A DNA stretch of 13,888 nt from Aureococcus anophagefferens (GCF_000186865.1 NW_008705597.1:68434-82321), one strand, 5' to 3'. Counted from the first letter of the stretch, positions 1-7,831 are shown. Program-made: numbers and translations. The notes: generated by a model not told the origin, from the letters alone.

Positions 1-529
1 CGTTCATTATTCTCGCCAGCATCGTCTCGAAGTCTCGCTTGTTGGTCGCATCGCGCGCATCCAACATTGCCACAGTAACAGGAGCATTCAACTCCTTGTC
101 GTTCACCCGAAACTGACCCACGACTGGGTCAGGTGCCCGCTCCTCGTCACATATCGAAAGCTCCATCTTCACCGCCGCAGCCCGGCTCTCAACAGCTTTT
201 GTAACCTCAAGCAATGTCTGCCCAAAATCCTGGAAAACTGTTCGCTGCAGATAGTTTTCCCGCACCAACTGGTGCACCGCCTGGCCGACGAACTCCATCT
301 GCTCCCCCTGCGAAAACTGATTCACCTCCAGGGGCATGTCCCCTCTAAATATCGCGTTAGCTAGGGGCAACAGCCCCGTCGCAAAGGTCACGGGGTCGGG
401 GGTCTCATCCCTGAAGCCCGGGGCCGCCGAGAGCACCGCCCGCAGCGCCTCCCGCGCTGGCAAGGCCTCCGCCTGCTCGCTGAACGGGCGATCTCTCAAC
501 CCCTCCGGGATCGGATTGGTCCTGACCAT
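1..529 (-). CDS. Hypothetical protein, partial (C-terminus outside window)
   Basis: An uninterrupted minus-strand frame of 176 codons runs from ATG at 529-527 to the left edge without a stop. The start is set by an in-frame TAG at 550-548 and the strong context GCGGCCATGG. The product begins MVRTNPIPEGLRDRPF and is rich in Glu, Ala, Gln and Val. Stretches such as EVNQFSQGEQMEFVGQAVHQ and FQDFGQTLLEVTKAVES look helical and could form a coiled coil. There is no signal peptide or membrane segment. I do not recognise the family. Such a helical, acidic product could be a structural (gag-like) protein of a retroelement continuing to the left, but that is a guess. The frame is GC-biased at third positions and lacks stops, which supports real coding. 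Confidence 0.6.
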   Translation of the reverse strand, partial: MVRTNPIPEGLRDRPFSEQAEALPAREALRAVLSAAPGFRDETPDPVTFATGLLPLANAIFRGDMPLEVNQFSQGEQMEFVGQAVHQLVRENYLQRTVFQDFGQTLLEVTKAVESRAAAVKMELSICDEERAPDPVVGQFRVNDKELNAPVTVAMLDARDATNKRDFETMLARIMN

Positions 530-825
530 GGCCGCCGCCTCCCGGATCTACCCTATGCCCCCCTTTTCAGAAAGAATTTCGCCGGCGGGCTGCTTCAGCA
601 GCGCCGGCCAGATAAGAGCATAAGGAGCGAGTATCGACTGAGCTGCAATAATAAATAACAGCTCATTCTCTCTCTCTCCTCTGGGCGCTACTTTCCTGGC
701 TAATCGAAGATTACCTGTACCAAGATCGATGAATTCAACCGCTGACTCGATGAGAATAACTTCACTATAATGATATCAACGACTGGCAGTCACTGCAGGC
801 GAGCTACTGCTATCGAGCATGGCCG

Positions 826-970
826 TCAACGATCGCTGATGCTGGGTTCGGCATGTTCCGGGTCTTCGGGGGAGAAAGTGAGGGTAGTTCGCAGTAGAAA
901 CCCGGGGTCGGCGGTCTCGAAAAAACACTCCATGTCATCCGAGGGGCTGCAGAAGCTGAGCGGCCCTGTG
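826..970 (-). pseudogene. Left paralogous fragment of the inverted duplication
   Basis: Read on the minus strand, the left arm gives a peptide ending at TGA 828-826, with the pattern L.FC....D....FE..DP.FL.R..L.F.P.E..HA.PS..DR. The same pattern appears on the plus strand in the right arm. No start codon or family can be assigned. The fragment is about 48 codons, lies head-to-head with its partner, and is most likely a relic exon or a piece of a mobile element. Confidence 0.4.
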
Positions 971-1170
971 GGGGCGCGACGCGTGACGCGAGGGGGGCGG
1001 GCAAGAGTGATCTCGGCTTCTGCGTGTTCGCCCGCGACACGGACTGGAGTTTCGAGGTCTCCGACCCCGAGTTCCTACGGCGAAGTGCTCTCGTTTTCTT
1101 CCCCCGTGAAGCAAAACATGCCAAACCCAGCTTCATAGATCGTGGGGCCACCATGCTCTGTCTGCAATGA
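898..1170 (+). pseudogene. Right paralogous fragment of the inverted duplication
   Basis: This plus-strand frame is open from just after a TAG (895-897) to TGA 1168-1170. Its second half, from about 1010, encodes a peptide with LGFCVFARDTDWSFE and DPEFLRR, ending HAKPS..DRG. It matches the minus-strand peptide of the left arm at L, FC, D, FE, DP, FL, R, L, F, P, E, HA, PS and DR. Codons in this half mostly end in C or G, like the transposase-like frame downstream, so it was probably coding once. I do not recognise the domain. It could be an N-terminal exon of the element that follows, but nothing in the sequence shows splicing between them. Confidence 0.4.
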
Positions 1171-1183
1171 ATTACCCTGGTGA

Positions 1184-1428
1184 AGGTGCAGTGAGATACG
1201 TCCGACCAATGAGAGCTCTGCATTTCTCAGAGAGCTCGAGCTCTGCCTCGCCGCCGAGAGCATGGTCCTGCTGCTCAACGACTGGGCGCACGTCAGCCGG
1301 AAGTTCACCCAGGGCGAGTACGCCAAGTGCCTGCACGACCGGAAGGAGAACGACGGCAAGATCAAGGTGCGCGCCCCCCTGGGAGCTCGCGCCGCACACC
1401 CTGTGGCAGCCCAACTCGCCCCGTCGTA
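1184..1428 (+). pseudogene. Upstream in-frame segment of the MULE-like transposase frame
   Basis: This segment is in the same frame as the 414-codon ORF at 1436 and is separated from it by one TAG (1426-1428) and two codons. It is GC-rich and reads LELCLAAESMVLLLNDWAHV, then SRKFTQGEYAKCLHD. The WAHVSRKF part resembles the W/F-H-V-x-R-x segment that precedes the last third of MULE transposase catalytic domains. The sequence after KIKVRA turns Ala-rich, which suggests a small indel or an unremoved intron before the stop. The catalytic N-terminal part of a transposase is absent. The segment therefore looks like the broken 5' end of the same gene. Confidence 0.4.
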
Positions 1429-1435
1429 GGCAACG

Positions 1436-2680
1436 ATGTACGCCATGCGTGAGGCGCCGTCGAACACGGCCTTCTCCGCCGCGTGCGGGGCGGCCGCGGC
1501 CCTCTGGCGCGGGATCGGCGAGTCGGACTTCCTCGGCAGCTTCTCGAAGATGTACTTAGAAGGCGAGTGGGCGTCCTGGCACGTCGGGGCGGCGCCCGCC
1601 GGCGTCGCCTTCAGCGGCCAGCAGGCCGTCGAGGCGACGCACGCCGCGGACAAGTCCTGCATCGGCAAGGACAAGCTCAAGGCGGCGCCGACCGTCTTCT
1701 TGAACGAGACGCTGCCGATCATCCTGACCAAGGCCGCGGACACGTGCGAGCTCTACGCCGTGGACACGGTGACGCACGAGGGCAACGCGCCCGTCACCGG
1801 GCCCGTGGTCGCGGAGGCGCGGCTGCTCCTCGGGGCCAAGCCCGCGTACCTCGAGCGGCCCACGGCCGTCGTCGAGGGCTCCGAGTCGCCGTCGCGCATC
1901 TTCATCATCACTGGCAACACGTCGGACACGCAGTTCAAGAAGATGACCGACAAGCGCGCCCGGGAGTACGAGAAGTACCTCGGCGGCGACCTCGGCTCGA
2001 AGAAGGACAAGCTCAGCTACTCGGAGTACGAGAAGCTCATGGAGAAGACGGCCGCGAACCGCGTGGTGGCGTCGCCCGTGGAGAACATCGACAAGTGCAA
2101 CAAGTGGCTCCAGACGGCCAAGACGTCCGGCCTCGTGTGCGACGACGCCGACCAGCTCTACAAGCTCACGTGCACGTGCGTGGACTTCATGCGCGGCGCG
2201 AACCGCTGCGCCTGCGTCGTCGCCGTCGCGTCGGAGCTCAAGTTGATCGACCTCGAGGCCATGATGGACGGCGCGGCGCCGCACGCGCGGCTCAACCCGG
2301 GCCGGCCGAGGAGCAAGACGAACTGGGCCGACAAGGGCAGCGGCAGCGCGAAGAAGCGCGACGCCGCCTGGTACCTCAAGAGCATCGAGTCGCACAAGCC
2401 CATGTACTACCACCGCCGCAAGGTCGCCATGGTCTGCATCGACAACGGCGACGACGTCTACTGGATCGGCTACGTCCGGAACCTCAAGCAGCCGAAGGCC
2501 AAGGCCGGCAGCGTCGCGTACATCATCTGCTTCCCGGACAACCCGGAGGCGGAGGACGAGCAGTGGAGCCCGGTGGAGCTCGCGACCGGCCTCGCCCTCG
2601 CGGACGAGCTGGGCTCCGCCGGCACGTGCCCGAGCTCGCTCCCGACATCGCCGAGGAGAGGGAGTCCCGGAGGCGCGTGA
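1436..2680 (+). CDS. MULE-like transposase C-terminal region with SWIM-like zinc finger
   Basis: This is a 414-codon ORF of very high GC. Residues 47-97 (WASWHVGAAPAG..., QQAVEATH, KLKAAPTVFLNETLPIIL) resemble the 'W..G..P....NN.LE..N......R..L..FL' region near the end of MULE/FAR1 transposases. Residues 246-260, CTC at 246-248 and CAC at 258-260 with F251 between, match the SWIM pattern CxC...F...CxH, except that Cys replaces the final His. SWIM fingers follow the catalytic domain in many MULE transposases. Residues 325-385 (HRRKVAMVCIDNGDDVYWIGYV..., VAYIICFP, WSPVEL) look like a small beta-barrel domain of unknown type. The DDE core is missing and an in-frame TAG lies just upstream, so this is probably a relic, although its own frame is intact. 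A domesticated DNA-binding protein is the alternative. Confidence 0.5.
   Translation: MYAMREAPSNTAFSAACGAAAALWRGIGESDFLGSFSKMYLEGEWASWHVGAAPAGVAFSGQQAVEATHAADKSCIGKDKLKAAPTVFLNETLPIILTKAADTCELYAVDTVTHEGNAPVTGPVVAEARLLLGAKPAYLERPTAVVEGSESPSRIFIITGNTSDTQFKKMTDKRAREYEKYLGGDLGSKKDKLSYSEYEKLMEKTAANRVVASPVENIDKCNKWLQTAKTSGLVCDDADQLYKLTCTCVDFMRGANRCACVVAVASELKLIDLEAMMDGAAPHARLNPGRPRSKTNWADKGSGSAKKRDAAWYLKSIESHKPMYYHRRKVAMVCIDNGDDVYWIGYVRNLKQPKAKAGSVAYIICFPDNPEAEDEQWSPVELATGLALADELGSAGTCPSSLPTSPRRGSPGGA
2348..2489 (+). repeat. Direct repeat copy 1 (3' end of transposase-like ORF)
   Basis: This is the first copy of a roughly 142-bp block, starting GCGAAGAAGCGCGACGCC and encoding KKRDAAWYLKSIESH through GYVRNLK. 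A second copy occurs in the same orientation at 2830-2983, about 480 bp downstream. This copy is inside the intact frame and is presumably the source. Confidence 0.85.
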
Positions 2681-2829
2681 AGAGCTCCATCGCTGCCCAG
2701 CGATGGCTGCCCCACGGGTTGAAGCTTAGCTCATTTACGATGATTCGTAGCTCGACAACAATGACTTTATTACGAAACTAGGATTAGGTTTTTCTACATT
2801 AAGCTTAAGCTTTTTTAAAAAAAATTTCC

Positions 2830-3033
2830 GCGAAGAAGCGCGACGCCTTGTGGTACCTCAAGAACATCGAATCGCACGCGCTCATGTACCACCACCGCCC
2901 CGGGCCGGGCCGCAAGGTCGCCATGGTCTGCGACGACAACGGCGACGGCGTCTACTGGACCGGCTACGTCCGGAACGTGAAGGCCCCACCCTCTCACAGC
3001 CTTCTCGGGGAGCGCGCGCGCGTCCCTACCTAG
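2830..3033 (+). pseudogene. Duplicated tail fragment of the MULE-like ORF (repeat copy 2)
   Basis: Positions 2830-2983 repeat 2348-2489 closely. The copy encodes WYLKNIESH.LMYHHR, KVAMVCDDNGDGVYW and GYVRNVK. It carries a 12-bp in-frame insertion (PGPG, a GC-rich CCCGGG-type slip), and its frame is kept to TAG at 3031-3033 with an unrelated end. It has no start or upstream domains of its own. The left junction directly abuts an A/T homopolymer run (2811-2827), the right one a GC-rich stretch. The insertion and the substitutions, many of them synonymous, point to an old partial duplication rather than an assembly artefact. It could alternatively be a leftover of a second, otherwise deleted element copy. 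Confidence 0.7.
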
Positions 3034-4250
3034 GCTGAGGTCTTCTGATAGTCCTCAGTCAATTTGTCTGTCTACGAATGTTAATCCAGTTAGTAATTTT
3101 GGATAATTTAGACGGGTCGACTGAGACTTTGGAGGATATGCAGTTTCCAAGTTCGCTCTAAACATGAATCATTGGCGTTTTTTTATGAACTGACGGTCCA
3201 GCCGTGATGTTCAAAAGTATCTTGAGATGCTAGTTCAACGTGTTTAAAAAAGGCAGTAGTAAGAAATTCGTCAAGCTGACTAACCCGGACCATGTCCTCA
3301 CCGAGCATGTGCCTACTCGCCCTAAGCGTCATCTTTGGACTTTGCTCGCCCCTCGGGCTAAAACACCTTTCGATGGGCTTCAAGAACAGCCAACCCAAGG
3401 CATGCGCTCGTGACACGATTCCCGGCGTAATTCTTTAGCGGCAAGCGCATGTCTGCGAATTTCTGCAGCAGTCTATCCGTTTTCGTAGGTACTTTTATGT
3501 CGGTTTTGTTATGGATGTATGGTAAGTTGCGACTTTATCTGCTATAGTTATGTTTACGTTTGTGGAATGCGTTGCCAAACCATTCGGATTGTATATCCAG
3601 TTGGATGGACTCACGTTATTATCGTAATAGGACTGTCGAAACCCAGCATTCTGTTTTTCTCGTTTCCATGCGACAAGTTGAGCACCACCATTTCTACCCT
3701 GTGCTTCCATTCCAGTCGCTTAAAGATGTTGGAACCACGCTACAAAGACCGAACAATGCCCGAACTTCATCAGTGGAACTACACGTAAACGTAAATTCTA
3801 AGACTCCATTATGAGCAAGGTCGACATTGCTGTTAAATTTGTCGATATTACGTTTGGATTTGTTCGCAGGCCCGGGCGCTCAGAAAGCGGCGCTTTTAGA
3901 GGGCCGTCCGCCGCTCGGGGAAGGCCCGGCTCGTAGGCGCTACGGCGATCCGGGGCCGTCGGCGCGGAGCCGAAGAACGCCCCGGAATCGAGCGGTTCGC
4001 CCGGCGCGAGCCCGCGACGCCCTTCCAGGTCGTGCGCGCCGCCAGGCAGGGCCGGCGCCCGTCTGCTCGAGGAAGTCGCTCTCGGACCCGCTCCCGTGCC
4101 TCCAGAGCATGGTCGTGGTGCCGGAAATCTGCGTGTCAATGGTCATTCCTCGGCGAAGAAGTCATTCCTCCTCGGCATGCTCGCGTCGCTCGCCGTGCAG
4201 GCGAACCGCAAAAGCGGTATAGTCCATGCCAACTCGAATAATTAAGTCGC
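3034..4250. other. Intergenic stretch with one GC-rich island, no confident gene
   Basis: Most of this stretch is AT-rich with short ORFs on both strands and nothing recognisable. CTGAGG at about 3033-3038 pairs with CCTCAG at about 3051-3056 as a small hairpin. A minus-strand ORF of 77 codons (3183-3416, GTG start) looks mildly protein-like but matches no family I know. Positions about 3868-4150 form a sharp GC-rich island. On the minus strand, from ATG 4146-4144, the island reads MTIDTQISGTTTMLWRHGSG and then SESDFLEQTGAG, with GC-ending codons, before becoming Arg/Pro-rich. It may be a relic exon. The 10-mer GTCATTCCTC is repeated at 4142 and 4161. Confidence 0.3.
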
Positions 4251-4513
4251 CGGGTACATGTTATCCGGGTGACTTGGTCTGGTTCACATCTTGGGGGTAT
4301 CGCGGCTACCGTTCAACATCAACTGACTGATCTCAGTGCCCGGAGTTCACCTTTTTCAGCGGGAAATAGGCAGCCGATTGTGCCGGTGTCGTCGAGCAGC
4401 CATGTACATCTGTAGTCTGTAATATAAAAGCCATATTATATCAACATTGCGAAATAAAATACAACTGCTGCTGCTGACGCCTTTATGAGAATGAAAGGGA
4501 TGAGCGCCGTGAT
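4251..4513. other. AT-rich spacer, no gene seen
   Basis: I see no open frame of useful length, RNA gene or repeat here. It lies 3' of the broken minus-strand gene ending at 4514 and probably includes that gene's 3' untranslated region. Confidence 0.4.
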
Positions 4514-6253
4514 TCAGATTTTCTTCTTGTTTTTGCGATTAACATCATAACTATAGATCACTGATACGACAATGGCAAAGGCCGCAAACGACAGAAAATA
4601 AGCGACTGACAGCCATAGGTCCTTTGTCGGAGTTCCGCCGAATAAAAGGATGACGATAAGGGTAAAGGCACTTCCAAAAATAAAAACGGAATTTTCGGAA
4701 TCGTCATAGGTGAAGTCGACATCATGCGAATAGCTTCCGTATGAATAGTGGCTTTTTGAGTCGTGTCTATCCGAAGTAAGAAACCAATGTCGCCGGGATC
4801 ACTCCTGGTTCATGGGGCCCCGGTGCTGGTCCACAGTGCTCGTTGAAGCCAATGACAACAAATGGATCATGCATACTGAAGCTCCAGAAAGTCGGCGCGC
4901 GCCTGTCAAACTGATATGCCAGTTTGGAGAAGTTTGTTTCATAATCAGTACGCCCGTGACAAACCAACCGAGGTTGTTTGCCGGCTTCGATGCTCTGTTT
5001 GTCATACGCCGTCAATATGTGCTGCTTCACCGCATTATTATCAGAAAAGCCGCGAGATAAAGGATCAATCGGATCGTAAGCCCTTGCTTCGGGTTGAAAG
5101 CGACGCCCACTCATTGCCAACTACTCCGGTGTCGCAGCGAAGAAGAAGAATTCCTTGAAAATAGTGTTATGGACATGCATTTTCATCCGCACTAGATCAC
5201 CTGAGAAATACATACAGCCTGTATACCAAACGAACGTATCTCCGTCGGTTGGAGCCAAGAATGTGTTAACCATTGTCGACTGATCATTCGGGTTAAATCT
5301 TCCGGCAGACCAAAAATAATGATGTGAAAGTGGCTTAAATTGTGACGATGCCGGTAAGTATCGTATTCATGTAAGATAATGCCATATCAACGAGTCAGAC
5401 TTTGGTGGTCTAACATCATTCAGCTCGCCATTAATTATCATAGACTCCGTGACACGCTTAGCATAACCCTCAGGCATGTCCTCAAGGTAACAGCGAGTAC
5501 CACCTTCAGCCGTTCGGCACATAAAGTCACCATGCTGTTCGAAAACAATACGCATGACATCGGAACAACAGTTCTCGTTTTTGGCCAGCAGACCGGCAGC
5601 AAGTTTTGCACAGTCGAGTATACGCGATCTCTGCATGCCTGTATTTGTCGGGCTGGCATGGACGTGGTGTACATGAATAGGCGGGAAACCAAGGACGATC
5701 CCGTTCTCACCCACCGCCCCAGTGCAGTGATTCAGGATGTCGTAACCTAAAAAGTTGAATGGGGAATATCAGCATGTACAGAATACCACACCTTGTGGAT
5801 AATCTCGCAATAATTCGGTACCATAAATTACATCGTCCCATGAAAATTGCCACCAATCGTAGCCCCCGGCCCGGTGCTTCTAAATTCACCCAAGCGTTGC
5901 AACCTCCATTTGCTTCCATCATCAAGCAATATTTCGCATGAACTTGCCATAAACTCGGTCTCTTCTGTTTCAATTAGCCGGTGAAAGAGGTTGAAATACT
6001 CATAGAGGTGACTATTCTCGGGCACCAAGTCGTAACCGCGAAAGGCGGCCCAATTGGAGGTCGAGGTGTAATAGTTTAGCAATGCGCCTCGAAAGATTTC
6101 TCCGAATTTAAAGTCTTTCCATTCGCATCTATTCCAGAGTGCGTCTATCTTCGGACCGTCGTACAGTCCGACAGGTGCTGAAGGTTGTCCCCAGTTGTCT
6201 ACAAACTCGCCGCGCGTAGAGACGAACAACACCGTTATGAGGTAACGGGCCAT
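4514..6253 (-). pseudogene. Broken gene, unknown family, His-rich motifs and two-helix membrane tail
   Basis: Minus-strand pieces add up to one protein. Piece 1 (6253-5831) starts MARYLITVLFVSTRG, possibly a signal peptide. Next is a probable intron of about 90 nt ending CTTTTTAG at 5747. Piece 2, in one frame from 5746 to 4770, holds YDILNH, GFPPIHVHHVHAS, HGDFMC, FNPNDQSTMVNTFLAP, DGDTFVWYTG, MHVHN, a F-rich run, and HDPFVVIGFNEHCGP. It is cut by TGA at 5369-5367 and TAG at 5123-5121. A one-base frame change near 4769 leads to an 84-codon tail with two hydrophobic helices (FIFGSAFTLIVILLFGG; LWLSVAYFLSFAAFAIVVSV) and terminal KKKI, a KKxx-type ER signal. The HxHHxH and HxH motifs suggest metal binding, loosely like type II copper enzymes, but I cannot name the family. 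GC is much lower than in neighbouring genes. The gene is probably dead; introns covering the stops are the alternative. Confidence 0.65.
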
Positions 6254-6257
6254 GTTT

Positions 6258-6296
6258 TTAGGCACTGTTAATCTTAGAATTCTTAGCCAAAGCCAT
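6258..6296 (-). promoter_or_regulatory. Upstream ORF of 12 codons before the broken gene
   Basis: ATG at 6296-6294, in the good context GAAATGGC, opens a frame encoding MALAKNSKINSA. It stops at TAA 6260-6258, only four bases before the ATG of the downstream frame. If transcribed as one messenger it would act as a uORF and lower initiation at the main start. An alternative is that the main frame begins further upstream with a non-ATG codon, since it is open to about 6322. Confidence 0.35.
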
Positions 6297-6364
6297 TTCA
6301 GCCAGCGCGACCCCGAAGGCAAGAGACCGATAACTTGAGGTAATTAAGGTAAGAGACCGTGGCG

Positions 6365-6391
6365 TTTCCGTCCACTTCGCCTTTCGTATCT
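6365..6391. repeat. Dispersed short repeat, copy A (27 bp, one mismatch)
   Basis: The tract begins TTTCCGTCCACTT and ends CTTTCGTATCT. It matches the copies at 9595 and 9965 over 27 bp with a single difference (C for G at 6378). Similarity ends sharply at both sides. It lies about 112 bp upstream of the start of the broken minus-strand gene. On the minus strand it reads as the peptide DTKGEVDGN. A 14-bp direct repeat, AAGGYAAGAGACCG, lies next to it at 6316-6329 and 6346-6359. Confidence 0.85.
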
Positions 6392-6896
6392 TTTTATTAT
6401 GTTGAACTTTCGTGTGGGCAACCAGATCAGGTGAACCATAGCACTGGCGTTATAGGCTAGGGATTTAGATTAATCGCCCTTATATTTTCATTTTTTGGAA
6501 CTCTCCGTCAAAATAGACTATGTCTGGTATGGGAGGTTAAGGCATTTTGTCCACTGTGCTACGGTTATAATGTCTCCCGTTCATGAATATGCTCCGCGCG
6601 GGTTGTCATACGACCATAGTGCCGACCATTCATAAACAATCCGTGTGTGCGAAGCACATTAGGTTCATTTTAATTTCCCCGTTCACACCCTTCTCTAAAA
6701 ATTTGTAGAAATGTAAAATTTCAAAAGCCGTTAGGATTTGACAGCCACTATACTAAATCTGGCGGAGACTATCACCCATAGGGAGGTATAATCAGGGATT
6801 TATGCCCTTCACTATAGGCTAGAAAGCCGGCGTGTATCCACTGCACTGTGAACCTCAAGCTAATAAGAGAAGTATACCTTGAAGGAACAATTCCCG
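6392..6896. other. AT-rich intergenic stretch, no gene seen
   Basis: Frequent stops occur in all frames and composition is AT-rich. I recognise no RNA gene, tandem repeat or transposon end. Confidence 0.4.
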
Positions 6897-7130
6897 CTAC
6901 AGTTTTCCCGCTGGGTCATCGTTGGCAATGCACAACTCTTCCAGCTCATCTCTTTTCTGCGTGCTGTGCGAATAATTGTTGAGCACTGACTTAAGCAGCT
7001 CATCCAGCTTGCCACAAAAGGGCACTGCTTCGAAAATGCTGCTGGCAGCCAGCTGGCCTTTGTGGCACACGCAATGGAAATGGAGCCCATAGCTTCGTCT
7101 GTTCAAGTCCTTCGTTCCCGATGGCGGAAT
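6897..7130 (-). pseudogene. Possible hAT/ZNF862-like transposase fragment
   Basis: On the minus strand this frame reads RSYGLHFHCVCHKGQLAASS followed by F.AVPFCGKLDELLKSVLNNYS, then HSTQKRDELEEL, ending at TAG 6899-6897. The order 'HC.CH...LA......F...L..LLK.L...YS.S..R...L' is what hAT-type transposases and ZNF862-like (DUF4371-type) proteins show after their catalytic region. Only about 75 residues carry this look. The frame upstream (to 7382) is the antisense of the EF-hand gene and not credible. There is no start, no zinc-finger BED domain and no dimerisation domain, so at best it is a relic. TTCAAGGTATAC just after the stop could be an old splice donor. The identification rests on pattern memory only. 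Confidence 0.35.
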
Positions 7131-7174
7131 CCATATAGTGCTTTGATTGGAACGCCTCCAGACGTTGGGCAGCG

Positions 7175-7831
7175 ATGGGCAATGTGACTGGCGCACAGCG
7201 CAAGCACGTCGTCGACGATGCGGATCCGACCACGTGGCACCTAGAGCGCGTTGAGGCGATCCGAACTCGGTACCTGGCAGGAAACTACGACTTCGGGGTG
7301 GAAAAGGAGCAGCTCCGTGAGATCGTACAGCCAGTGCTGCTTGACGAAGGGTGCGACACCTTGGACCTGGTGCTGTGGCCACGATTCGCAGAATACAACA
7401 GCGGCAGCGAGGCGAACATGCTGGAGGTCCTCGGGGGCCTGGCGGTAATCAGCCGCGGGACGTTCGAGGCCAAGGTCGAATTCGCGTTCCGCGTCTTTGA
7501 CTTTAACGACCAGGGAAGCCTGAGCCACGACGAGGTTTGCGTCATGCTATTGACCATGCTAAGCGGTACCGTGCTCGTGACGCGACGTGGCAACCTTCCT
7601 GAGGACGCAGACCTCGAAACACACGCGGATCACGCATTTTTGCGCTGCGGCAAAGATCTGACGATGCGCGTCGACTTCGTTGATCTGATGACCTGGTTCA
7701 GGAGCCACATCAAGGAACTCTGCGAGGACAGGGGCTTCGCTCTCTGCGACTCACCAGAGGCCTTCCTCCGCTGCTTTGACCTCGTGGGCGCGTCCATGCT
7801 AAAAAAAAAGTCGAAGGGAGATAGATGGTGA
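7175..7831 (+). CDS. EF-hand calcium-binding protein
   Basis: This is a 218-codon intact frame. ATG 7175 has an in-frame TAG about 36 bases upstream, so the start is well bounded. The middle is helical (TFEAKVEFAFRVFDF) and leads into a canonical EF-hand loop at residues 109-120: D109, N111, Q113, G114, S115, L116, S117 and E120. It is followed by the exiting helix VCVMLLTMLSG. A second, degenerate EF-hand lies around residues 152-178 (AFLRCGKDLTMRVDFVDLMTWF), where the loop acids are mostly lost. A pair of one good and one poor hand fits the CBL/NCS/calcineurin-B-like superfamily. The protein would bind Ca2+ and relay a signal. It begins MGN, but the usual Ser/Thr at position 6 is Gly, so myristoylation is doubtful. 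A run of nine A near the end gives KKKSK. It is intronless, GC-rich and probably functional. Confidence 0.8.
   Translation: MGNVTGAQRKHVVDDADPTTWHLERVEAIRTRYLAGNYDFGVEKEQLREIVQPVLLDEGCDTLDLVLWPRFAEYNSGSEANMLEVLGGLAVISRGTFEAKVEFAFRVFDFNDQGSLSHDEVCVMLLTMLSGTVLVTRRGNLPEDADLETHADHAFLRCGKDLTMRVDFVDLMTWFRSHIKELCEDRGFALCDSPEAFLRCFDLVGASMLKKKSKGDRW

Larger units (their letters stand above)
790..1195. repeat. Diverged inverted repeat, arms about 790-960 and 1013-1195
   Basis: The reverse complement of the right arm aligns to the left arm over about 170 bp with small indels. Shared blocks, in the same order, include CACTGCA, GAGCATGG, ACGATC, GCTGGGTT followed by GGCATGTT, CGGGGTCGG, and CAGAAGC followed by GAG (950-960 against 1013-1023). 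By eye about two thirds of positions match. The spacer of roughly 50 bp is very GC-rich and centred on ACGCGT. Conceptual products of both strands carry the peptide NMPNPAS, a direct consequence of the inversion. The arms flank no gene. They lie directly 5' of the transposase-like frame at 1184. Confidence 0.8.

Noticed and set aside
660..685. TC microsatellite
   Set aside because: Only about six dinucleotides; too short to be notable.
1483..2781. Long Arg-rich plus-strand ORF (432 codons) and the 285-codon minus-strand ORF over the same region
   Set aside because: Both are extremely Arg/Ala/Val-biased shadows produced by the GC-rich codons of the 1436-2680 frame.
4767..5714. Stop-codon reassignment (TGA and TAG read as amino acids)
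   Set aside because: Other frames in the window end at normal TAA, TAG and TGA codons, the gene also has a frame change, and both stops fit single C-to-T decay.
6270..6300. Partial likeness to a dinoflagellate spliced-leader relic (AGCCATTT near AAGCCATTTCAGCC)
   Set aside because: Only about eight bases agree and the rest of the 22-base leader does not fit in either orientation.
7175..7195. N-myristoylation of the EF-hand protein (MGN start)
   Set aside because: The expected Ser/Thr at position 6 is Gly, so the consensus is only partly met.
7241..7528. Minus-strand ORFs over the EF-hand gene
   Set aside because: They are antisense of a frame with a clear EF-hand loop and have no domain of their own.
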